A stretch of DNA of 5,307 nt, taken from assembly GCA_009777165.1 (NCBI GenBank), contig WRML01000184.1, positions 1-5,307 on the forward strand. Direction: 5' to 3'. The stretch's first letter is position 1, and each line of letters starts with the position of its first letter. The DNA comes from Kiritimatiellota bacterium. Its GTDB lineage: Bacteria > Verrucomicrobiota > Kiritimatiellia > RFP12 > UBA1067. Shown piece by piece: positions 1 to 5,231 of the stretch. A model generated the notes under the pieces. It did no database searches, was not told the DNA's origin, and worked only from the letters and a program-made list of their open reading frames with translations. Position numbers and translations under genes: made by a program.

Positions 1-1
1 G

Positions 2-961
2 GACATCGAGAACGACATGTGGCTCGAGGCCCTCCTCCCCGGCGAGGCCGACCTCACCTTCGCCTTCACCGGCACCGTCAACGCCCTCGGCATCACCCAC
101 CAGGACACGCTCAAGGTCACGGCAGTCGACATCGCGGTCAGGAAATTGGGGACTGCGGCCGCGCCTGCGGGCGGGCTGGTGGTGCTCCACAGCGATGTGC
201 TGGAGTTCGCCGTCGCCCCGTATTACTTCGGCGCGGCGACGACGATGGAGAATGAAATCACATGGCAGTATAGCCAGCTGAAGAATGACGGTGAGTATAC
301 TGCTTGGGTAAACTTCCCGAACAACGTCGGGAAAGGCACGACATTCTCGACGACAATGGACGGCGGGATCTACAAAGTCCGCGCGAACATTTTTGGAAAC
401 GCTCACGAGTATGTCTGGAAGACGGACGAGCCGACGAATCTCGGATCGAAAAAGAAAGGTGATCCCGACCATATCGGCGTGTGCGACACGCAATGGCAAG
501 TCAATGTCAGGAGCCAAGCTCTTTCACACCTTGGAAGTACTATATATGCGCAAGGCGTAGCTCTCCCTGCGCGAGATGGGTTTCCGGCGGTTGCCGCAGG
601 TGCCGACAAATGCAATATCTTTGTCGCACACTGCGCCCATGACGCAGACGCAATCGTGCCCTTAATTAATGGGTTCCGCAATCCTTCTCCACCTACGGCA
701 AACCAATGGGCAGGCGTTGAAAGTACTCGCTATCCGCGTTTCCTGTTCTCTGATGTAATCACTGGGTGGCCGTTGTTCTCCGCCGGTACCTTTCCTCAGC
801 CAGGATACGTTGCCGCTAACCCCGTCGAGGGGGGGGCTGGACATTGCGGCATCGTTGACTATGACGGACTGGGCATTGCCGCAGGGCAACACATTGTACA
901 CAGAAGAGTTGCGCATAATCTTCTGCAGGGCATTACACGATACCGCCGTTATGAACCGTAA
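2..961 (+). CDS. 3' part of a large backbone protein ending in an NlpC/P60-like amidase domain (5' partial)
   Basis: The frame is open from base 2, so the true start lies upstream; 319 residues are visible. The first 65 or so residues are GC-rich and look like the end of a long conserved backbone (beta-rich, ending near a VRKLG motif). Next comes a beta-rich, Ig-like stretch (about bases 240-400) with W, DG and GGIYKVRA motifs. The last 130 residues look like a papain-fold cell-wall amidase: KCNIFVAH supplies a candidate nucleophile Cys (codon 611-613), PPTANQWA follows, and GAGHCGIVDYDG supplies the candidate His (codon 842-844). In NlpC/P60 and CHAP enzymes this Cys/His pair cleaves peptidoglycan peptide or amide bonds; that activity is family knowledge applied here. 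Composition falls from 68% GC (bases 61-120) to 45% (241-300). The stop codon overlaps the ribosome site of the next gene. The amidase call is fairly firm; the role as an effector tip is inference. Confidence 0.75.
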   Translation, partial: DIENDMWLEALLPGEADLTFAFTGTVNALGITHQDTLKVTAVDIAVRKLGTAAAPAGGLVVLHSDVLEFAVAPYYFGAATTMENEITWQYSQLKNDGEYTAWVNFPNNVGKGTTFSTTMDGGIYKVRANIFGNAHEYVWKTDEPTNLGSKKKGDPDHIGVCDTQWQVNVRSQALSHLGSTIYAQGVALPARDGFPAVAAGADKCNIFVAHCAHDADAIVPLINGFRNPSPPTANQWAGVESTRYPRFLFSDVITGWPLFSAGTFPQPGYVAANPVEGGAGHCGIVDYDGLGIAAGQHIVHRRVAHNLLQGITRYRRYEP

Positions 962-965
962 GGAG
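961..965 (+). promoter_or_regulatory. Shine-Dalgarno site overlapping the upstream stop codon
   Basis: The sequence TAAGGAGA merges the amidase gene's TAA stop (959-961) with an AGGAG ribosome site 8 bases before the GTG at 974. This supports the GTG as the start and suggests the two genes are translationally coupled, as expected for an effector and a dedicated partner. Confidence 0.7.
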
Positions 966-973
966 AGTCGACC

Positions 974-1750
974 GTGAAACACATGCTTATTTCTTTTCTG
1001 GTACTGCACACGGCATTCGGTGACGTGGGATACGACAAAACAGAACGGTCCCAGCAGATTAAACAACTGTTAGCACAAATGATGCGTCACGATGACGCAT
1101 ACCTATCCTATAGTGCCGTTTTTGCCATGCAGACCCATGCGGGTTGGATGAAATACCCGGAATTTGGAGAGTTGAAGGAGAAGGTTTCTGGAAATTGGAG
1201 GGAGATCCTTGACACTATGGAGGAGGTGGCCCCTTCGGAAATCCATAAGGTGGTGATATTACTTGCTTCCGTCTACTCATTGCCTTCTCAGGATTCGCGT
1301 CAATGCCTAAGCAAGATAGCCGACCTCTGCCTGGATGGTGTCATTAGCAATGAAATGTTCCTTTGGGCAATTGTCAAACATGAGGAGAACACAGAGCCCA
1401 AGCATAGACTTTCCCAAAACGTCAATGACCCGGCCGTCACCGAGGTGTTACGGAAAATCAAGGAGATTGACCCGGAAAACGAGTATTACATCAGGAAGAC
1501 GCCTTGGACACAAAAAAGAAATGAGACGAATGGTAAAGCTGCGGTATCACCAGCTACAGGTTCAAACGGGACTCCACTTGCCAGTGCCGAAGGCAACAGG
1601 CCGAACAGCATTACCACCATTAAAAACGGGCCATCTGAAGATACATCTATAGGGAACAACGCCCTGCCATGGAAACTATCGTTGCTCGCAGGGATTCTCG
1701 CCATGTGCGGATTTGTGGCGACATGGCGGTGTTTCAGGAGGAGAAGGTGA
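974..1750 (+). CDS. Putative exported helical protein with C-terminal membrane anchor (candidate immunity protein)
   Basis: I do not recognise a family for this 258-residue protein. It starts with GTG at 974, set by the AGGAG just upstream. Residues 1-16 form a short hydrophobic, signal-like segment (ending HTAFG). Residues 20-175 are predicted mostly helical, with amphipathic stretches and several Trp. Residues 178-229 are a polar linker rich in N, G, S, T and P. Residues 234-251 form a hydrophobic helix and the protein ends WRCFRRRR. The expected topology is a periplasmic globular domain held to the inner membrane by its C-terminus, with the Arg tail in the cytoplasm. It lies 12 bases after the amidase gene and overlaps the next gene by 4 bases (GTGA). 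Its position and predicted location suit an immunity protein guarding against the upstream amidase, but no sequence motif proves this. The signal peptide is weak, and a non-cleaved anchor is possible. Confidence 0.7.
   Translation: MKHMLISFLVLHTAFGDVGYDKTERSQQIKQLLAQMMRHDDAYLSYSAVFAMQTHAGWMKYPEFGELKEKVSGNWREILDTMEEVAPSEIHKVVILLASVYSLPSQDSRQCLSKIADLCLDGVISNEMFLWAIVKHEENTEPKHRLSQNVNDPAVTEVLRKIKEIDPENEYYIRKTPWTQKRNETNGKAAVSPATGSNGTPLASAEGNRPNSITTIKNGPSEDTSIGNNALPWKLSLLAGILAMCGFVATWRCFRRRR
1722..1747 (+). repeat. Direct repeat copy 1: shared 3' tail encoding WRxFR(R/K)RR
   Basis: These 26 bases match bases 2510-2535 at 23 of 26 positions, read by eye. In both places they lie in the same reading frame at the very end of a gene and encode a Trp-Arg-x-Phe plus basic cluster. 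This copy also contains the ribosome site of the following gene. It may be common ancestry of the two gene tails or a short recombination homology. Confidence 0.6.
1736..1741 (+). promoter_or_regulatory. Shine-Dalgarno AGGAGG embedded in the Arg-tail codons
   Basis: AGGAGG lies 5 bases before the GTG at 1747 and is read in the upstream gene as Arg-Arg of its C-terminal basic tail. The same bases therefore code for the membrane-anchor tail and start the next gene. This fixes the downstream start at 1747 rather than the in-frame ATG at 1669, which lies well inside the upstream gene. Confidence 0.75.
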
Positions 1751-2547
1751 ACACGGAAATCTCTTCTCCAAAAGCGGACGGTTCCCGATCACGGGTTAAG
1801 CGCATCCATGTCCTGCTGGCGTTGCTGGTGTTGTCCGTGTGCGCATTCCCGTTCCGGGACAGTCTGCTCACGCTGGGGCAGCCGTCATCGGGCATCACCG
1901 TCCCGATGCCTGCGGGCGTTACCGCCGCAGACGGTGACGTCGGGCTGGCGATCGTCGCCGCCGCGCGGAGCCAGGTCGGCAAGACAGTGACGTATGACCC
2001 CCGCTATGTCCGCCTGAACTACCCGCTGGGGGACGTGCCCATCGAGACAGGGGTCTGCACGGACGTGATTGTCCGCGCCCTGCGCGGCGCATTGGGGATG
2101 GACCTGCAGCGGCTGGTCCACGAGGACATGAGGGGTGCTTTCCTGCTGTACCCGAAGTGGTGGAAATTGAAATTCCCCGACAAGAGCATCGAGCACCGCC
2201 GTGTGCTCAACCTCATGAGGTATTTTGAGCGCAAAGGCTTTTCGCTCCCAATCTCGGGCAATCCAGAGGACTATCTGCCCGGGGACATCATCTCCACAGA
2301 TGTGCACATCATGATTGTGAGCGACAGGAAGACGGAGCAGGGTGTTCCGCTCATCATCCACAATATCGGCAGGGGCGTACGGGAGGAGACAGGCCTTTTC
2401 ACACCTGCCATCACGGGGCATTACCGCATGACCCACAGGGACAAACAGCACACACGGGCGAACGCCATTTTTCCCGCCAGTCTTACAGCCGTCATCGGCG
2501 CAATTGTGGCATGGCGGTATTTCAGGAAGAGACGGAAGCGGAAATGA
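1747..2547 (+). CDS. DUF1287 (YijF-like) domain protein with N- and C-terminal membrane segments
   Basis: This 266-residue protein starts with GTG at 1747, behind AGGAGG. After a basic stretch (SRSRVKR), residues 20-36 form a membrane helix or signal anchor. Residues 64-228 match DUF1287: VTYDPRYVRLNYPLGDVP, TGVCTDVIVRALR (Cys104), DLQRLVHEDM, IEHRRVLNL, YLPGDI, VHIMIVSD (His187), LIIHNIGRG (His205) and ITGHYR. DUF1287 proteins are uncharacterised secreted proteins with an NlpC/P60-like arrangement, so Cys104 with His187 or His205 is a plausible catalytic set and a cell-wall peptidase or amidase role is likely, though unproven in the family. The loop between GDI and the HIMIVSD strand seems shorter than I remember for YijF. 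Residues 241-256 form a second membrane helix and the tail is WRYFRKRRKRK, like that of the upstream gene. The enzyme domain should face the periplasm with both ends cytoplasmic. Confidence 0.85.
   Translation: MNTEISSPKADGSRSRVKRIHVLLALLVLSVCAFPFRDSLLTLGQPSSGITVPMPAGVTAADGDVGLAIVAAARSQVGKTVTYDPRYVRLNYPLGDVPIETGVCTDVIVRALRGALGMDLQRLVHEDMRGAFLLYPKWWKLKFPDKSIEHRRVLNLMRYFERKGFSLPISGNPEDYLPGDIISTDVHIMIVSDRKTEQGVPLIIHNIGRGVREETGLFTPAITGHYRMTHRDKQHTRANAIFPASLTAVIGAIVAWRYFRKRRKRK
2510..2535 (+). repeat. Direct repeat copy 2: shared 3' tail encoding WRxFR(R/K)RR
   Basis: This is the partner of bases 1722-1747, with 3 mismatches in 26, in the same frame at the end of the DUF1287 gene. It encodes the start of the WRYFRKRR tail. 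The neighbouring proteins are otherwise unrelated, so the shared tail stands out. Confidence 0.6.
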
Positions 2548-2548
2548 G

Positions 2549-3613
2549 ATGCAAAACGCGAGGCAAACAATCCGTGCGGATCTGTGCCGCTTGCGGCAGA
2601 CGAACCATTTCACCTTCGCCAGCGTCCGTGCCGTGCCGAACCTCGGGACGGCCGCCGAGAGCGTCCAGCCGATCACCACGGAGACGGTACCGCCCCCGGG
2701 CAGCGCGATCGTCAACCCCGCGGTGGTCGCCAGCAACGGGCTGGCGCGGTACACGATTGACGTGGTGCCCCCCGGCATCCCCGACAGCGACATCGTGTGG
2801 AGCGTCGCCGAGGGCGCGGGCAACATCCAGTTCTACAACACGGGGAACAAGGGCCGCGCCGTCAACGTGCAGGGCAAGGCCGAGGGCGGCTTCAAACTGG
2901 AGGTTGACATCGCCGGCCTCACCCTCGACCCCAAGCCGTACATCTACGGCAGGGTGGAGGAACAGACCGTCACGCCGCTTCACTTCATCATCATCACCTC
3001 GAATGGTGTACCAGCCGTCACTGAATCGGAAATTGACAAGTGGATTGTCGAGGCGAACCTCGACTACAGACAGGTTGCCATGACCTTTACCAAAGCGAAC
3101 GTGAAGCATTTGGAAAAACCCGAATGGTTTAACATTCCAAACGATAATACGTTTTATGCGATGTGCTCATACACCAATAACACGGGTGGATTGGAGGTCT
3201 ATTGCGTGAACACTCTTCCTGGAGCAGTGGGGTTGCATTCGGATAGACGATTACCCGCAGGATCCGCAAGACGGGGATTGGCAGTGACGGCGGGCGCGCC
3301 AGTGTCCACGATGGGGCACGAAATCGGTCACGCCTGCGGGCTGAGCGATATTACAATAAATAGGCTCGGCAACACGCTTGTCAACAAAGACTTGGTCGGA
3401 GAGAAGAACTGGAGCGGCGGGGACGGTACAGGGTATTACCCACGAGACTTGAAACATGCGGATTTAGTCAGCAGGTTGCTGATGTGCCAAGGGAGTGAAA
3501 GTAGAGGCGACATCCCGTTGGGGGCTGTCAGGGCATATTACGGGCAGCACCCAGACCCGTTGCCCATATCGGTCGGGGTTGATTCGATGGGTGATCGGAC
3601 ACCGCGCCATTGA
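2549..3613 (+). CDS. Backbone fragment fused to a metzincin-like metalloprotease domain
   Basis: This 354-residue protein starts at ATG 2549, one base after the previous stop, with a weak GGAAG site 10 bases upstream. Residues 1-20 are basic and show no signal peptide. Residues 21-140 come from very GC-rich DNA (77% in bases 2761-2820) and look beta-rich, like a piece of a longer conserved backbone (VPPGIPDSDIVWSVAEGAG, KLEVDIAG, KPYIYGRV). Residues 146-330 are the protease domain, from much lower-GC DNA (35% in bases 3121-3180). It carries GGLEVYCVN, then HEIGHACGLSD: zinc ligands His257 and His261, catalytic Glu258, and probable third ligand Asp267 (HExxHxxGxxD, as in snapalysin-type metzincins). 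NWSGGDGTGYYP and a candidate Met-turn at Met312 (RLLMC) follow. The same domain recurs at 4528-5205. It probably cuts protein outside the cytoplasm; how it gets there is unclear, and it may be a truncated descendant of a longer exported protein. Confidence 0.8.
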   Translation: MQNARQTIRADLCRLRQTNHFTFASVRAVPNLGTAAESVQPITTETVPPPGSAIVNPAVVASNGLARYTIDVVPPGIPDSDIVWSVAEGAGNIQFYNTGNKGRAVNVQGKAEGGFKLEVDIAGLTLDPKPYIYGRVEEQTVTPLHFIIITSNGVPAVTESEIDKWIVEANLDYRQVAMTFTKANVKHLEKPEWFNIPNDNTFYAMCSYTNNTGGLEVYCVNTLPGAVGLHSDRRLPAGSARRGLAVTAGAPVSTMGHEIGHACGLSDITINRLGNTLVNKDLVGEKNWSGGDGTGYYPRDLKHADLVSRLLMCQGSESRGDIPLGAVRAYYGQHPDPLPISVGVDSMGDRTPRH

Positions 3614-3624
3614 GGCGTGACAAG

Positions 3625-3631
3625 AAGGAGG
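3625..3631 (+). promoter_or_regulatory. Strong Shine-Dalgarno AAGGAGG
   Basis: AAGGAGG lies 9 bases before ATG 3641. It selects that ATG over the in-frame GTG at 3617, which would add an Arg-rich MTRRRRNL extension translated through the ribosome site itself. Confidence 0.75.
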
Positions 3632-3640
3632 CGAAACTTG

Positions 3641-4531
3641 ATGAAAACAGTGTGTTGTGTGATTGGATTGAGTTTGTTGTTTGCCAATCGGGTTGTTGCA
3701 ACAGAGTGGCTTCCGAGGCATGAACCCAAGCCTCTTACGGAAAAGGAAATCGCATCCAGAAAAGAGGACTTTAAGAACCCTGAAAAGGTTAAGGCGTTCC
3801 TGATGGGGGAGTTTCCCAAAAACGATTGGTCTGGCACAATGACCAATCCCCATCTTATCCGTGCGTTCGCGAAAGAATATGAGATAACGGTTGAAGTTCT
3901 CAGGTCTGTGCTGGCGGACATCTACCGTGACTCTGCACGAAAGACAGGATGGGAATTCGCGGATGATTGGGATTCAGAGGCCAGGCTTCACAGCTCGATT
4001 CTCTGGATGAGCGTCTTTGCGGACGAATCGGCCAAGAAGCTTCTGCTGGATATTGCCATGGATGCTAAAAAGGATATATTTTACCGTTATCCTGCTGTTT
4101 TAGGATATTTTCGTTGTGCTAACGCTCAAGAAGTGAGAGACCTCTTTGTCTGGCTGCTCAGCGATGACAAACGATTCCCGATTGACCTTAAGGCAAGCCT
4201 TTTGGAACACATCCGAGAGTTGTGGCGCGAAGTAGAAGCGGACAGGCAAAAGCGTGAGGCGATCCTCGCTTCCCTTTGTGTGGCTGTGGCGCAGGAAAAA
4301 GATATGCGGACGTTCGGGCAGCTGGATGGTTTTCTTGCGCAGAACAGCGCAGAATATGCCACGTCTAACCAACGTGTCGCCCTTTTGCAAAAAAAGGGGA
4401 ATACGTCCCGTGCGAACGGAATTTCAGAATCCCAAAAAACGGCTAACAAGCCGCTCACGAACGTCAGCACCAGCCTCACGGAATTGAAAAAGCGTGACTT
4501 CCGCAAGCCCGTCGAGGAAGGCGGGCAATGA
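3641..4531 (+). CDS. Secreted helical protein of unknown family (candidate immunity protein or protease inhibitor)
   Basis: This is a 296-residue protein I do not recognise. Residues 1-20 are a good Sec signal peptide (MKTV, hydrophobic core, cleavage after VVA before TEWLP). Residues 30-250 look almost entirely helical, with repeated amphipathic helices that could form an alpha-solenoid (for example AKKLLLDIAMDAKKD, EVRDLFVWLLSDD, LKASLLEHIRELWREV). Residues 252-282 are a polar linker rich in S, T and N. The protein then ends at VEEGGQ with no membrane helix, unlike the candidate immunity protein at 974-1750, whose linker leads into an anchor. It lies 27 bases after one metzincin-like gene, and its last 4 bases overlap the start of the next (ATGA). 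An exported partner that neutralises the adjacent protease is the best contextual guess. A missing anchor could mean truncation when the next cassette arrived. Function remains inference. Confidence 0.75.
   Translation: MKTVCCVIGLSLLFANRVVATEWLPRHEPKPLTEKEIASRKEDFKNPEKVKAFLMGEFPKNDWSGTMTNPHLIRAFAKEYEITVEVLRSVLADIYRDSARKTGWEFADDWDSEARLHSSILWMSVFADESAKKLLLDIAMDAKKDIFYRYPAVLGYFRCANAQEVRDLFVWLLSDDKRFPIDLKASLLEHIRELWREVEADRQKREAILASLCVAVAQEKDMRTFGQLDGFLAQNSAEYATSNQRVALLQKKGNTSRANGISESQKTANKPLTNVSTSLTELKKRDFRKPVEEGGQ
4515..4521 (+). promoter_or_regulatory. Shine-Dalgarno AGGAAGG for the orphan protease module
   Basis: AGGAAGG lies 6 bases before ATG 4528, inside the last codons of the upstream gene. 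With the ATGA stop/start overlap it supports translational coupling and supports ATG 4528 as a real start, although the encoded protein lacks any leader. Confidence 0.6.
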
Positions 4532-5205
4532 TTACGTCGGCACAATATTCGAGCAATACTAACGGTAATCCGTCCGTGACCCTGCCCCAGATCGAGACGA
4601 TGGTCACGAACGCCAACCACTACGGGCGGCAGTTTGCCATGGCGTTCACCAAGGGGAGCGTGACGTACATCACGGATAACGCATGGTTCGATTTGCCCAA
4701 CGCTGCCGCACTCTTTAATATGTTCTCGCACACCAGCAATGTCGGCGGGTTGGAGGTGTATTGCGTCAACAGCTTCTGGGACGGGGATTTAGGTAAGTCA
4801 TACCGCCATAATCCTCCTTTTATTCATCAGCGTGACGGGATAGCGGTAGTGGCGAATGCTCCGCCGCACGCCTTAATCCATGAGATTCTTCATGCTTGCG
4901 GGATGGAGGACATTTCCGATATTGCTCCTGATGGCACTGAATTAGACAATCGGCTTGTCAACGTGGTGGATGCTGGGAGCGCCAATTGGAGCGGCGGAAC
5001 AGGCACAGGGTATTACCCTGCAGACCTGACACACCGAACGCTAGTCCGCCGGCTCTTGATGTATGCGGCTGGTAATGTGAATGGAGCGGACTTCCCGCTC
5101 GGGCGGGTCAGGGGTTATGGCACTAGCAGTAGCCTAAATCCAACCGATTTTATCCCTCGGCTGGTCAGTGCCGATTTTTTATTAATCCGTAACCCCCAAC
5201 ACTGA
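4528..5205 (+). CDS. Stand-alone metzincin-like metalloprotease domain (orphan module)
   Basis: This 225-residue protein aligns along its length with residues 152-331 of the protein at 2549-3613: NGxPxVT, YxRQxAMxFTK, WFxxPN, GGLEVYCVN, the zinc motif, NWSGGxGTGYYPxDL, RRLLM and PLGRVRGY. The zinc motif is HEILHACGMED, with His118, Glu119, His122 and probable third ligand Asp128. Met178 is the candidate Met-turn. Cys79 and Cys124 are both conserved in the paralogue and could form a disulfide near the active site. There is no signal peptide and no backbone: the start codon lies almost exactly where the enzyme domain begins in the paralogue. The metal site is intact, so an active protease is plausible if it is made and exported. 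It looks like a detached C-terminal tip kept as a cassette, followed by its own candidate partner at 5232. Expression as a leaderless protein is possible, but its role would then be unclear. Confidence 0.8.
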   Translation: MITSAQYSSNTNGNPSVTLPQIETMVTNANHYGRQFAMAFTKGSVTYITDNAWFDLPNAAALFNMFSHTSNVGGLEVYCVNSFWDGDLGKSYRHNPPFIHQRDGIAVVANAPPHALIHEILHACGMEDISDIAPDGTELDNRLVNVVDAGSANWSGGTGTGYYPADLTHRTLVRRLLMYAAGNVNGADFPLGRVRGYGTSSSLNPTDFIPRLVSADFLLIRNPQH

Positions 5206-5211
5206 TTGGGG
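5194..5211 (+). other. Perfect 6-bp hairpin spanning the protease stop codon
   Basis: CCCCAA (5194-5199) pairs with TTGGGG (5206-5211) across a 6-base loop that contains the TGA stop. No T-tract follows, so it is not a typical Rho-independent terminator. It ends about 8 bases before the next ribosome site and might modulate coupling between the two genes; chance is also possible. Confidence 0.35.
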
Positions 5212-5218
5212 AACCAAA

Positions 5219-5223
5219 AGGAG
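5219..5223 (+). promoter_or_regulatory. Shine-Dalgarno AGGAG for the last gene
   Basis: AGGAG sits 8 bases before ATG 5232 within AAAAGGAGAAC. Good spacing supports the start of a gene of which only the first 25 codons are in the window. Confidence 0.65.
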
Positions 5224-5231
5224 AACCGGGA

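Noticed and set aside
536..552. TATA-like promoter element (tactatatatgc)
   Set aside because: It is inside the amidase coding frame with no convincing -35 partner and no gene starting downstream.
1669..1746. In-frame upstream ATG extending the DUF1287 protein by 26 residues
   Set aside because: It would overlap the upstream gene by about 80 bases and put a hydrophilic stretch before the anchor. GTG 1747 has AGGAGG at ideal spacing.
1662..1750. PEP-CTERM type sorting signal at the end of the first exported protein
   Set aside because: A hydrophobic helix and Arg cluster are present but the PEP motif is not; it is described only as a C-terminal anchor with basic tail.
1807..1850. Possible lipobox (LSVC) in the N-terminal hydrophobic segment of the DUF1287 protein
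   Set aside because: The residue before Cys is Val, not the usual Gly, Ala or Ser, so a signal anchor is more likely than a lipoprotein.
1885..2826. Long minus-strand open frame (313 codons)
   Set aside because: It runs antisense across two well-supported genes with recognised motifs, has no ribosome site, and its open state follows from high GC at third codon positions of the opposite strand.
2511..3083. Plus-strand frame with an ATGA overlap at 2544, which looks like an attractive coupled start
   Set aside because: The product is a run of Arg, Ser and Pro typical of a shifted frame in GC-rich DNA and stops inside the protease gene. The frame starting at 2549 has coherent domains, so 2544 is not taken as the start.
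2522..3109. Minus-strand open frame of 195 codons
   Set aside because: It is antisense to the GC-rich backbone part of the protease fusion gene, ends where the GC drops, and encodes no recognisable motif.
3617..3640. GTG start 24 bases upstream of the exported helical protein
   Set aside because: It lacks its own ribosome site and would prefix Arg-rich residues to an otherwise normal signal peptide; ATG 3641 has AAGGAGG.
4126..4731. Minus-strand open frame of 201 codons
   Set aside because: It is antisense across the junction of two supported plus-strand genes and has no motifs or ribosome site.
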